Assembly: GCA_035967665.1 (NCBI GenBank)
Contig: JAYWLB010000121.1
Span: 1 to 64,000 of the forward strand
Source: Arctic95D-9 sp035967665
GTDB lineage: Bacteria; Verrucomicrobiota; Verrucomicrobiia; Verrucomicrobiales; DEV007
Length of the DNA: 64,000 nucleotides
Direction of reading: 5' to 3'
In this document: piece by piece, positions 8,438-16,579 of the stretch
How the letters are laid out: every line of letters begins with the position of its first letter
Numbering within the stretch: position 1 is the first letter of the stretch
Translations under genes and position numbers: made by a program
Notes under the pieces: model-generated
What the model saw: the letters and a program-made list of their open reading frames with translations, nothing else
What the model was told of the DNA's origin: nothing
Databases searched by the model: none

Positions 8438-8920
8438 TTATTCTGTCTCGTCCCCGAAAAGCGGAACGATGAGGGCTTTCGAGTCCCCGGCCTCGTATTC
8501 CTCCCATGTGAGAAAGGTATCCCCGTTCGCATCGAGAGCTGCGAAAGCGGCGATGAAGTCTTCGTTGGCTGTAATGAGCGCCACTGCCTCCTCTTCGGTC
8601 ACCTGCCCATCGTCATTCTGATCGAGCGCTTTGAAGTGCGGTGCGTCGGCCGGGGCGGAGGGTTTCGCGACGCGCCACTCCTTGACCGAGATTTGTTTGT
8701 CATCATTGAGGTCGAACTCGGCGAGGGCCTCGCGATGCTGGTAGGCGGCCATCTCGGCAGCTGAGGATTTTCCGTCCGAGTCGGAATCGATCGCCGCGAA
8801 GACCGCCTGGCTGAGGCCTTCTTCAGCGCTCGAGTCGTCATTCAGGGTGCGGCACCCGTTCGTGCCCAGAGTTGAGAGCACAAGGATTGCGGCGAGGCGG
8901 AGTGATAGACGGGGATTCAT
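8438..8920 (-). CDS. EF-hand calcium-binding lipoprotein
   Basis: The 160-aa protein has a signal peptide with a lipobox-like LSTLGTNGC and four EF-hand loops: DSDSDGKSSAAE, DLNDDKQISVKE, DQNDDGQVTEEE and DANGDTFLTWEE. These 12-residue Asp-rich loops are expected to bind calcium in the periplasm. The frame stays open far upstream, but that part is antisense to the esterase gene; the ATG at 8920 is chosen because it begins the signal peptide. It is divergent from the esterase. Its partner or target is unknown. Confidence 0.85.
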   Translation of the reverse strand: MNPRLSLRLAAILVLSTLGTNGCRTLNDDSSAEEGLSQAVFAAIDSDSDGKSSAAEMAAYQHREALAEFDLNDDKQISVKEWRVAKPSAPADAPHFKALDQNDDGQVTEEEAVALITANEDFIAAFAALDANGDTFLTWEEYEAGDSKALIVPLFGDETE

Positions 8921-9007
8921 TTCAAAGAAAGATCGCCCAATAAGTATGTAAACTCTAGTAAATTCAATATTGCCATTGTGTTGGAGATCCAGTTGAGTAG
9001 TGGCCTC

Positions 9008-9955
9008 ATGACTCGACGCTTCACTTTTTTCAGCCTGGTTTTTCTTTTTTCGGTTGGTTTGCTGCGGGGTCAGGAGGCTGAAAAGAAAGCAATCGATCGC
9101 AGCAAGGTGTTGCCTGATATGACGGAGGGCGTTCGCGCCGAAGGCTCGATCATTTTTAATTACGTTGATGAAAAGAAGCGTCGTCGTCTCAGTTTGGATC
9201 TCTATCGTCCTGAAAAGCAGGAAGGGCTTTCCCCGGCGATTGTGATGTATTTTGGGGGCGGGTGGCAAAACGGAAGGCCGGCCCTGTTTGCTCCGCTGGC
9301 TCAGGCGATGGCGCAGCGCGGGTATGTTTGTATTGTTCCTGAATATCGCCTTTCCGGTGAAGCGCCTTATCCGGCTGCGGTTCACGATGCGAAATCTGCG
9401 ATCCGCTGGGCGCGGAAGCATGCGAAACGGTTTCAGATCGATCCGAATCGCATTGCCTGTATGGGTGGATCGGCGGGCGGTCACCTCGCGGGATTTGTCG
9501 CTGCGACGAGCGGCAGTGGTATGTTCGAAGGCGAGGGGGAGCATCAGGATGCCTCCTCCGAAGTTCAGGCGGCGATTGTAATGTGCGGGCCGATGGATTT
9601 TCTTGATCCTCAGATGGTGAAGGCGCTGAATGCCGCGGCGGAAAAGCCTGAGGGAAATGCGATTATCGATTTCATGCAGGGTGAGACACCTGAGTCGAAC
9701 GGAAGGCTCTACAAGGAGGCTTCGCCTTTGACCTATGTGGGTGCGGCGACGCCTCCGATGCTTTTTATCGATGGCGAGCTGGATCGTCCTGAAGTTCGCT
9801 ACACGAAATTCCGCAAGGTGATGGATCATCACGGGATTCCCAACGAGTTCGTGCTCATGCCCGGGGCTCCGCATCCTTTCTGGGTGATGCGCGAGTGGTT
9901 CGATCCGACGGTGGAGGCGGTCGATGATTTTCTGAAGCGACACCTCGTGCCGTGA
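9008..9955 (+). CDS. Exported alpha/beta-hydrolase (esterase/lipase family)
   Basis: The 315-aa protein has a signal peptide ending near LLRGQ and an esterase core. YFGGGWQNG forms the oxyanion-hole region, MGGSAGGHLA supplies the nucleophile Ser155, FIDGELD the likely acidic residue and GAPHPFW the catalytic His. The layout fits the BD-FAE/acetyl-esterase type hydrolases common in polysaccharide-degrading planctomycetes and verrucomicrobia, so it may deacetylate sugars; the substrate is inferred. The ATG at 9008 is preferred to an upstream GTG at 8978 because it starts the hydrophobic signal. Confidence 0.85.
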   Translation: MTRRFTFFSLVFLFSVGLLRGQEAEKKAIDRSKVLPDMTEGVRAEGSIIFNYVDEKKRRRLSLDLYRPEKQEGLSPAIVMYFGGGWQNGRPALFAPLAQAMAQRGYVCIVPEYRLSGEAPYPAAVHDAKSAIRWARKHAKRFQIDPNRIACMGGSAGGHLAGFVAATSGSGMFEGEGEHQDASSEVQAAIVMCGPMDFLDPQMVKALNAAAEKPEGNAIIDFMQGETPESNGRLYKEASPLTYVGAATPPMLFIDGELDRPEVRYTKFRKVMDHHGIPNEFVLMPGAPHPFWVMREWFDPTVEAVDDFLKRHLVP

Positions 9956-9970
9956 GTTTGGGGTTCGCGT

Positions 9971-10933
9971 TTAAGCAAAGACTGCGAAGATCGCGATATA
10001 CTCTTCGCGAAGATCGGCCCAGCGCTCTTTGTAAGGTGAGTGCATTCCGAGGTCGTATCGGGTCACTCCGCTGGCGGCGGCGCGTTTGATGTTCTCCATC
10101 TGGAGGGCGTTGCCGATGCCGCGATCTTTCGCTGAATCGATATAACTCATTTGAAATCCCCGGTAAATCTGACCGGAAATGCCTCCGAAGATGTAGGCGA
10201 GGTCCTCACCGTGTTCCGTCGCGAAAAGCACGCTCAGTTCTCCAGCGCTATGCAGCTGGCGGATGATGGAGTCATAGAAGGCGGCGTATTCCTTCATTTG
10301 GAAAATATCGGTTCCTTCAGCCCATTTGTAGGTTTGGCGTTGCAGGCGGATGATGCGCTCGATGATGGTGTCGGGCTCGAGTTGGCTCGCGTCGTCGATC
10401 TCCAGCCCGGTGAGTCCTCTGCTTTGCCTGAGGCCTTTGCGGAATTTCTTTGATCGTCGTTGCAGCCAGGATTCGAATCCGTCGCTGAGGTCGAGGATCA
10501 TGCAGTCGGTCGTGGGGAAGATTTCGAATTGGATCGTTTCGTCGCGGATTGCTTCGAGTTCGCGATGGAGCTGTCCCTCTTTTCTGACTCCGCCGATGCA
10601 GAAGCCAATCGGGCCTGCGGTGATTTTGCCCGGAACTTCCCTGAGCAGGGCAACGGCGCGGGCGGGATCACCGATGAGTGGGCAGCCGAACATCCACGCG
10701 GATTCGAGAGGGAAGAAAACCCGTGGCTGATCCCGTTCCACGAAAGTGAGCCATTGACCGTCTTCCTCGACGATGAGGTGGTTCGCCTCGTTGCTGATAG
10801 AGTGAAGGAAGTCGTGCGCAGCCTGTTGCCAGACGGGCCCGGAGCAGAATTCCGCGATCCCGGGCGTTTGTGCGACGCTTGCCTGGAAGGACTTCCGCTC
10901 CCTACAGAACTCGTTGTAGGTCAGCAATCTCAT
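9971..10933 (-). CDS. GNAT-type N-acyltransferase (BioF2-like/Acetyltransf_6)
   Basis: The 320-aa protein has the two-lobed pattern of the large GNAT subfamily that includes FemAB-like proteins. The C-terminal lobe has FGGISGQIYRGFQMSY, then GIGNALQMENIKRAAASGVTRYDLGM, which resembles the acyl-CoA-binding and beta-bulge region. In related proteins this domain acts in exopolysaccharide or cell-wall modification. No substrate can be assigned. It lies 36 bp downstream of an HtrA-like protease gene on the same strand and could be co-transcribed with it. Confidence 0.65.
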   Translation of the reverse strand: MRLLTYNEFCRERKSFQASVAQTPGIAEFCSGPVWQQAAHDFLHSISNEANHLIVEEDGQWLTFVERDQPRVFFPLESAWMFGCPLIGDPARAVALLREVPGKITAGPIGFCIGGVRKEGQLHRELEAIRDETIQFEIFPTTDCMILDLSDGFESWLQRRSKKFRKGLRQSRGLTGLEIDDASQLEPDTIIERIIRLQRQTYKWAEGTDIFQMKEYAAFYDSIIRQLHSAGELSVLFATEHGEDLAYIFGGISGQIYRGFQMSYIDSAKDRGIGNALQMENIKRAAASGVTRYDLGMHSPYKERWADLREEYIAIFAVFA

Positions 10934-10969
10934 CGTGGTCGGCGACGTTTTCTATCGCGCCGGGAATCC

Positions 10970-12529
10970 CTAGTTCAGGATTGCTTTGAAGACTTTTCCG
11001 TCGCGACTCAGGACCATGACGGTTGCTTTGTCGCGGGGAAGGGATCCGAGCAAATCGTAGAAGGTTTCCACGTTCGGGATGGGGTCCTGGTTGATGCGGT
11101 GAATGAGGTCCCCGGGTCTCAGGCGGCTCGCGGCTTGAGAGTCGGTTTTTACATTGGTGATGACGACAGCGGGATCGGCTTCTGTGAGGCCCAGAGCGGT
11201 GCGCTGCTGGAGGGTGAGATTGTTGACCGTGATCCCCAATGCTGCGGCGATGGACTGGCCTGTCGCCGAGATGTCGGAGCGCAGTTTCAGGGTGTTGGTG
11301 TCTGATTTTGAAATCGCTTTGACTGAGGTTTCGAGGGCTTCGCCCTTGCGGATGATGGTGATCGTGCCGACCTCGCCTGCTTTCATCGACCGAATCCGCG
11401 AAAGGGTTTCTTCAGCGGTTTTGACCGGTTTCTGGTTGAATTTCAGGATCGCGTCACCCGGTTTGAGGCCTGCCTCCTCGGCGGGTGATCCTTTTACGAC
11501 ATTGGTGACGAGCGCTCCCTGGGTGCTGCTGAGTCCGAGGGCAATGGCGTAGTTTCGGGAAATGTTGTCGACCTCAATTCCCAGATAGCCTCTGATGAGC
11601 GGCTTTCCGAGGGCAATTGCTTCGAAGACCTCGCGCACTTCGTTGGAGGGGATTGCGAGACCGATACCCTGCCAGACATGGACATCCTGCTGGCCGGTGA
11701 AAATGGCAACGTTGATGCCAATGATCTCACCTTTCACGTTCACGAGTGGTCCTCCTGAATTCCCGGGGTTGATGACGGCGTCGACCTGAAAATACTCGTT
11801 CGTTCCGTCACTGAGCTGGCGCTGTTTCGCGCTGATGATGCCGCGGGTAACTGACTCACTGAGGCCGAAGGGGTTGCCTACCGCGAGGACCATTTCGCCG
11901 ACGCGCACCGTGTCAGAGTCTGCAAATCCGAGAGGGCGGAATTTGGGAAGCACGCCGCCTTCCGGGGCTTGCAGCTGGAGCACGGCGACGTCGACATTGG
12001 GATCGCTTCCGACCCATTCAGCGGTGTAGATGCTTCCGTCGTGCGTCGTGACTTTGATTGCATCCACCCCTGCGACGACGTGGTGATTGGTGATGATGTG
12101 GCCTTCCTCGGTGACAATCACTCCGGAGCCGAGCCCGGGGGCATCATACTGTTGGTTTTGGCGATAGCCGAAAATACCGAAGCGATCTGCCGGAACGACA
12201 CGGGAAACGTTAACGCTCGTGGTTGTGTCGATACTGACGACCGATTGAACGACCGCATCGGTAAGGTCGGAAAGAGCGGTGTTCACTTCCTCGAGGACCT
12301 GAGTGCCGTTGAGGTCGAGAGGAACGGCGCGAAGCAATGGCTTGTCGGCCGCATTCTGAGCGAGAACGGGGGTGCTTCCACCGATCACAGCGGTGAGGGT
12401 GCGTCCGCGGAGCAGGTCAAAAATATCGTAGCGGCTGTCCTGATCAATAATCGCGAGATAGGAGAGGCCGGCGGCACAGAGGATGCCGACGAGAGTGGTG
12501 AGTTGGAAGATGAAGCGCATCATTTTCAA
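10970..12529 (-). CDS. HtrA/DegP-family serine protease with two PDZ domains
   Basis: This is a periplasmic quality-control protease-chaperone. The 519-aa protein has an N-terminal membrane or signal segment, then a trypsin-like domain with catalytic His150 (TNHHVV), Asp180 (NVDVAVLQ) and Ser258 (NPGNSGGPL). Two PDZ domains follow (GALVTNVVKGSPAEEAGL and VITNVKTDSQAASRLRPGD). This is the standard HtrA arrangement. It is 24 bp from the thioredoxin-fold gene upstream, suggesting one envelope-stress transcript. Confidence 0.93.
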   Translation of the reverse strand: MKMMRFIFQLTTLVGILCAAGLSYLAIIDQDSRYDIFDLLRGRTLTAVIGGSTPVLAQNAADKPLLRAVPLDLNGTQVLEEVNTALSDLTDAVVQSVVSIDTTTSVNVSRVVPADRFGIFGYRQNQQYDAPGLGSGVIVTEEGHIITNHHVVAGVDAIKVTTHDGSIYTAEWVGSDPNVDVAVLQLQAPEGGVLPKFRPLGFADSDTVRVGEMVLAVGNPFGLSESVTRGIISAKQRQLSDGTNEYFQVDAVINPGNSGGPLVNVKGEIIGINVAIFTGQQDVHVWQGIGLAIPSNEVREVFEAIALGKPLIRGYLGIEVDNISRNYAIALGLSSTQGALVTNVVKGSPAEEAGLKPGDAILKFNQKPVKTAEETLSRIRSMKAGEVGTITIIRKGEALETSVKAISKSDTNTLKLRSDISATGQSIAAALGITVNNLTLQQRTALGLTEADPAVVITNVKTDSQAASRLRPGDLIHRINQDPIPNVETFYDLLGSLPRDKATVMVLSRDGKVFKAILN

Positions 12530-12553
12530 AAGAAGATGAGGTGAAAAAGGAAA

Positions 12554-13621
12554 TTATTCTTCGGTGGGGAGGACGATCTTAGCCACAGGGGGAAAAGACT
12601 CCACTAACTTTTGATCAGGGGGAGCCAGATCGTTGATCTTGAAAGCCCATTTCGTTCCGGAGACATCTTTCAGTTGTACGTAGGTTTTGTCCTGCTGCAC
12701 AAACAGGGCAAAAATTTCTTTGCCGAGGTAATTCGACCAGTCCCGGTAGCCTTCCTTTTTCCGCTCGGCTTTCTGCACCTTGATCGATTCGAGGACAGGT
12801 CTGGTAATTGACTTGAGTTCATTGAAGTAATCCACGGGTCGCCCTGAGCGATAGCCCCGGATACCCCGCTCGACTTCCCCGTTGGGGTTGAAAATGATGA
12901 TGTTCGGGTAGCCTCTCACATTGAACTTCTCCTTGATGGCGCGCAGAGCAATGTGGGTATCGGTGTAGTTTTTCTCGTAGTTCAGATAGCAGATGATGAG
13001 ATTCTCCTTCACGTATTCATTGAAGCTCCTCGTTGAGAAAACCTCCTGAGAGAGGCTCATGGCCTGGGCGTTCCACATGCCTGTAAAAAGCAGCATGAGC
13101 GGTTTCTGTTCCCGCTGCGCGCGATTGAAGGCGTAGTGGGGGTTGATCTCCCACCAGGCGCTTTCCGGATCGTCGGGGTAAACTTTGACCCGCTCGGGGC
13201 GAACGGCCTCCATGACGTGTGAACGGGCCATCTGCGGGGAGACGCTCGTGCCGGAGGGGAGATTTCCCGGAATAGCGGTGGTCATGCCTTCCGGAATAGC
13301 GGTGGGCATGGGGGGCGTGTAGGGAACGGCCCCGGGGAGGCCTCCCTCAGTGGCAAAGCCCGCCGCATCGGGAATGGGCCCCATCTGAGGAGTGGGCGTG
13401 AAACCCGGCGACGGTGTTGAGGGTGCCGGTGAATCCGGCGTGGGAACCGCCCTGATTGGCTGAGCAGGTGGCCCTTGAGGCGTTTGCGGCACTGGTGTGG
13501 CGGGAGCCGGTGGAATTTTCGGCGGGTCCACACGGCTGTCTTGCGCCATGATCTGGCTGCCCCAAATCATTGCAATGCAGGCCCCTGTAAACAGCGAGGC
13601 AATTATTCTGTCCCCCGTCAT
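12554..13621 (-). CDS. Exported thioredoxin-fold protein lacking the CxxC motif
   Basis: The 355-aa protein has a signal peptide (about 1-27), a very Pro-rich linker (33-112) and a thioredoxin-like domain (about 160-270). Its topology is seen in KPLMLLFTGMW followed later by FNVRGYPNIIIFNPNGE, with the cis-Pro loop. At the place of WCxxC the protein has Trp183 followed by NAQAM, so no redox dithiol is present. A non-redox, chaperone or scaffold role is an inference. The C-terminal tail is a small separate domain that I do not recognise. It sits upstream of the HtrA gene. Confidence 0.75.
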   Translation of the reverse strand: MTGDRIIASLFTGACIAMIWGSQIMAQDSRVDPPKIPPAPATPVPQTPQGPPAQPIRAVPTPDSPAPSTPSPGFTPTPQMGPIPDAAGFATEGGLPGAVPYTPPMPTAIPEGMTTAIPGNLPSGTSVSPQMARSHVMEAVRPERVKVYPDDPESAWWEINPHYAFNRAQREQKPLMLLFTGMWNAQAMSLSQEVFSTRSFNEYVKENLIICYLNYEKNYTDTHIALRAIKEKFNVRGYPNIIIFNPNGEVERGIRGYRSGRPVDYFNELKSITRPVLESIKVQKAERKKEGYRDWSNYLGKEIFALFVQQDKTYVQLKDVSGTKWAFKINDLAPPDQKLVESFPPVAKIVLPTEE

Positions 13622-13623
13622 TT

Positions 13624-13643
13624 TTTGTTAACAGTGTAACAAA
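13624..13643. promoter_or_regulatory. Short palindrome in the divergent promoter region before mrpE
   Basis: TTTGTTA (13624-13630) and TAACAAA (13637-13643) form 7-bp inverted repeats around a 6-nt centre, immediately upstream of the leftward start at 13621 and about 80 bp upstream of mrpE. The size and position suit a repressor site; no factor can be named. Confidence 0.3.
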
Positions 13644-13719
13644 GCACGGATTCTTGATTAGGGAAATTGACATTGGTCAGTTTGTTGCTCCCATGGTGTT
13701 CTGTTATTCGACATTTCGA

Positions 13720-14259
13720 ATGGAAAAAGAAACCTCAAAGATAGCTCTCTACCGCGCGATAGTATTCGTATTGCTCATGGTTGTGTGGGCTGTGTTTTCG
13801 GGGTTGTTCGACTTTTTTCATCTCACGCTCGGTGTGATTTCCTGCGGGCTCGTCACATGGATGTCGTCCGACTTGCTTTTTGATGACAGAACGATCGGAT
13901 TGCGTGACCGGATGCGGCAGGCGGTCCGCGCAACTGTTTATCTGTTCTGGCTCCTGTGGCAGATCGTTTTGGCCAATTTGCATTTGCTCAAGCTCGCCTT
14001 CGGAAGCGCTGAGCTTCGTCAGCCGCAGATCGTCCGCTACAAAACGGAGCTGAAGTCAGATTTTGAGAAATTTCTTCTCGCGAATTCGATCACTCTTACT
14101 CCCGGAACGGTGACGATTAAGATTCTCGGGGATACTTTTTACATTCATGCCATCAGCGATTTTGCGGCTGATGGATTGAACGGGGAAATGGATAAGCGAA
14201 TTGCTCACATTTTTGCGCAATCAGAAGTGAACCCGGAGGCCGCCGGCAACGAATCTTAA
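13720..14259 (+). CDS. mrpE: Cation/proton antiporter subunit E (MrpE/MnhE; MbhA-like)
   Basis: The first gene of the antiporter operon encodes a 179-aa membrane protein. It has the MrpE pattern: two or three N-terminal helices (IVFVLLMVVWAVFSGLF, YLFWLLWQIVLANL), then a soluble part with PQIVRYKTELKS and NSITLTPGTVTI. The ATG at 13720 is preferred because upstream in-frame starts add non-family sequence. It overlaps mrpF by one base (TAATG). Confidence 0.88.
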   Translation: MEKETSKIALYRAIVFVLLMVVWAVFSGLFDFFHLTLGVISCGLVTWMSSDLLFDDRTIGLRDRMRQAVRATVYLFWLLWQIVLANLHLLKLAFGSAELRQPQIVRYKTELKSDFEKFLLANSITLTPGTVTIKILGDTFYIHAISDFAADGLNGEMDKRIAHIFAQSEVNPEAAGNES

Positions 14260-14573
14260 TGGACTCAAATACGTTTTTCATCGGAGTCGGGGTTGCGCTT
14301 CTTTTCCTTATGGTTCCCGCGATGTGGCGGATGTCGGTGGGACCGACAGCGCTCGATCGCATTGTCGCAGTTAACGTGGTCGGGACGAAGACCGCGGTGC
14401 TTCTCGTTGTAATTGGTCAGATTTTCGGTCAGGTCGGAATGTTTGTGGATTTTGCTCTCGCATACGCCCTTTTGAATTTCACCGGATCGCTCGCCGCGGC
14501 CCGCTATTTGCACAAAACCAAGGCAACCAGTGGAAAGCTCGCCGCTCTGGAAGAACCCGGTTCGGAGAAATAG
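14259..14573 (+). CDS. mrpF: Antiporter subunit F (MrpF; MbhB-like)
   Basis: The 104-aa protein has three predicted membrane helices and the MrpF signature GPTALDRIVAVNVVGTKTA. It is translationally coupled to mrpE and followed three bases later by mrpG. In Mrp and Mbh complexes this subunit belongs to the peripheral sodium/proton module. Confidence 0.92.
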   Translation: MDSNTFFIGVGVALLFLMVPAMWRMSVGPTALDRIVAVNVVGTKTAVLLVVIGQIFGQVGMFVDFALAYALLNFTGSLAAARYLHKTKATSGKLAALEEPGSEK

Positions 14574-14576
14574 AAA

Positions 14577-14951
14577 ATGATCATTACCACCATTAGTGTC
14601 CTTCTGATTCTTGCCGGGTTGATTTTCTTCCTCGGTGCGGCAGTCGGTGTGATTCGATTTCCTGAATTTTACACGCGGATGCACGCTGCGGGAAAAGGGG
14701 ACACGCTTTCGAGTTTGTTGGTGCTGTTGGGGTTCGCTGTATATCAGCTCCACGACTTTGAAAGCTTCAGCGAAAGTTGGCTCGTCCTTCTTGTTATTCT
14801 TAAGTTAATTGCGATCAGCGCCTTTATTCTCATTACGAGCCCGACGAGTACGCACGCGCTCATGGATGCGGGCTGGGAGGATAAAATTTCCCCTGAAATC
14901 GCAAAAGGCCGAAGCAATCACCTTACGGAGGATTGCCCGAAACGTAAGTAA
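14577..14951 (+). CDS. mrpG: Antiporter subunit G (MrpG; MbhC-like)
   Basis: The 124-aa protein contains the MrpG signature GVIRFPEFYTRMHAAGKGDTL and two more hydrophobic helices ending in the family motif SPTSTHAL. Spacing to the preceding gene is 3 bp. A hydrophilic tail of about 25 residues follows the last helix. Confidence 0.93.
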   Translation: MIITTISVLLILAGLIFFLGAAVGVIRFPEFYTRMHAAGKGDTLSSLLVLLGFAVYQLHDFESFSESWLVLLVILKLIAISAFILITSPTSTHALMDAGWEDKISPEIAKGRSNHLTEDCPKRK

Positions 14952-14969
14952 CCCTGACTTTTTGACGTT

Positions 14970-15215
14970 TTGATTTTTGCTTTCGACATCATTATTCTCA
15001 TCTTCCTCATCGTTGCGGCGTTGATTGCGCTGAATGTGAAGGATTTGCTGAGTGCCTCGATGATCTTCGGGATTTACGGATTTTTGATCTGTTTGCTCTG
15101 GGCGGAGATGGGCGCTGTTGATGTCGCGTTCACAGAAGCCGCTGTCGGTGCCGGAATCAGTGCGGTCCTCTTTATTGCTACCGTTTATAACACTTGCAGG
15201 AGGTCGTCGGATTAA
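14970..15215 (+). CDS. DUF4040/MbhD-type subunit (MrpA C-terminal piece as a separate gene)
   Basis: The 81-aa protein is hydrophobic throughout. It carries the conserved segment of the MbhD/DUF4040 family, which corresponds to part of the C-terminal extension of MrpA: NVKDLLSASMIFGIYGFL and DVAFTEAAVGAGISAVLF. A TTG at 14970 is the first plausible start after an in-frame stop that is also the end of mrpG. The stop overlaps the next ATG. Encoding this piece separately is the Mbh arrangement rather than the Bacillus Mrp arrangement. Confidence 0.85.
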   Translation: MIFAFDIIILIFLIVAALIALNVKDLLSASMIFGIYGFLICLLWAEMGAVDVAFTEAAVGAGISAVLFIATVYNTCRRSSD

Positions 15216-16015
15216 TGATTACTAAAGTTCTAGCTACAGTCGCGGTTGTCATCACCGGAGCGCTCCTGCTCTACGGAACGGCCGATTTTCCGGCTTTCGG
15301 TGATCCCAACTCCCCTGCCAGTGCGGGCGTCGAGGGCGGTGCGCCGTCGATTTCGAAATATTTCATCACGGAATCCTACGGTGATACCAAGGTCCCCAAC
15401 CTCGTCACCTCGGTCCTCGCGGATTACCGGGGCTATGACACCATGTTTGAAACCGTCGTGGTTCTCGCGGCGGGGATGGCGATTTTCGCGATTCTACGCG
15501 TATTCCGTGAGGAGGATGATCTCGTGCCGAACGCCTCTCACTCTGAGGGCAACTCATTCACCGACGGGGATCACAGTCGTATCATCGTGGGAACCACGGT
15601 GCGGCTTGTCGTTCCCGTGATTCAGTTGTTTGCTCTCTATGTGATCGCGCACGGGCACCACAGTCCCGGTGGCGGATTCCAGGGGGGCGTTATTCTCGGT
15701 GCGAGTTTCATTATCATCGCGCTGGCGACGGATTTGGGGTATGCGCTCAACCGTTTCAGTGAGAAGAGTTACTTCAACCTCGCTGCAATCGGGATTCTCA
15801 TCTACGCCGGGTTCGGTGTGCTCTGTCAGGTTCTCGGGAGCAATTTTCTCGACTACGGAGTATTGCAGAAAGTTCTCTTCACCGACGGTCCGGAGATGGC
15901 GAGATCTCACAGCATGCTGGGAGTCGAAGTCGGCGTGGCCTTCACTGTCACAGGAATTATGTTTGCCATTTATGCCAACCTCTCCAGCCGTGGCACGCTG
16001 AAATCAGGTCTCTAA
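15215..16015 (+). CDS. mrpB: Antiporter subunit B with N-terminal MbhE-like domain
   Basis: The 266-aa protein joins an MbhE-like N-terminal part (about 1-105, including SVLADYRGYDTMFETVVVL) to an MrpB domain (about 125-260, with IVGTTVRLVVPVIQLFALYV and GHHSPGGGFQGG). The ATG at 15215 overlaps the preceding stop and follows an AGGAGG at 15198-15203; an upstream in-frame start at 15194 is ignored. In archaeal Mbh operons MbhE and MbhF are separate proteins, so this is a natural fusion. Confidence 0.92.
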   Translation: MITKVLATVAVVITGALLLYGTADFPAFGDPNSPASAGVEGGAPSISKYFITESYGDTKVPNLVTSVLADYRGYDTMFETVVVLAAGMAIFAILRVFREEDDLVPNASHSEGNSFTDGDHSRIIVGTTVRLVVPVIQLFALYVIAHGHHSPGGGFQGGVILGASFIIIALATDLGYALNRFSEKSYFNLAAIGILIYAGFGVLCQVLGSNFLDYGVLQKVLFTDGPEMARSHSMLGVEVGVAFTVTGIMFAIYANLSSRGTLKSGL

Positions 16016-16027
16016 TTTGTGTGGATT

Positions 16028-16579
16028 ATGGCAGATTTTTTCCAAAATACCCTCCACGACCATTTCAACTACTGGGTCTACGTGATCCTGATGATGATTG
16101 GGCTCTGGGCTGTGATTGCTAAAAACAATTTCATCAAAAAGCTGATCGGGCTCTCCATTTTTCAGACCGCGATCATTCTGTTTTATGTCTCGATCGGCGT
16201 AAAGGTCGATGCTTCGATCCCGATTCTTCATCATCACGAAGAGCCTGCAGCTCATGCCGAAGGGCATGATAAGGGGCACAAGGCTGATTACGCAGTGGGC
16301 GAAAAAGACGATTCAGCCCCCGCGGCTCACGACAATCATGATTCGCACGAGTCGCAGGAGTCGCATGGCGATCACGACCATCACGCTGACGCTCACGCGG
16401 TGAATCCCGACCTCATTGCAAATCCGCTCCCGCATGTTCTCATGCTCACGGCAATTGTGGTCGGGGTTGCGACTCTGGGCGTCGCCCTCGCATTGTCACA
16501 GCGCATTTACAAAGAATTCGGAACGCTCGAGGAAAGTGAGCTTCTCGAACAACTCAAAGGAGGCAACGTCGATGGGTGA
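16028..16579 (+). CDS. mrpC: Antiporter subunit C (MrpC/NuoK-like) with a His-rich loop
   Basis: MrpC is the NuoK homologue of the complex. The 183-aa protein has three helices (about 16-32, 38-58, 136-156), as in the family. Between helices 2 and 3 it carries an insert of about 55 residues (68-123) with 14 His and many Asp/Glu. By NuoK topology the insert should face the periplasm. The insert may bind metal or buffer protons; this is inference. ATG 16028 is preferred over a GTG at 16019. The gene overlaps mrpD by 8 bp. Confidence 0.9.
   Translation: MADFFQNTLHDHFNYWVYVILMMIGLWAVIAKNNFIKKLIGLSIFQTAIILFYVSIGVKVDASIPILHHHEEPAAHAEGHDKGHKADYAVGEKDDSAPAAHDNHDSHESQESHGDHDHHADAHAVNPDLIANPLPHVLMLTAIVVGVATLGVALALSQRIYKEFGTLEESELLEQLKGGNVDG

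Noticed and set aside
8438..9943. A 501-codon minus-strand open frame including the EF-hand gene
   Set aside because: The part upstream of 8920 is antisense to the esterase gene, has atypical His/Arg-rich composition and lacks any family signal. Only the EF-hand part with its own signal peptide is real.
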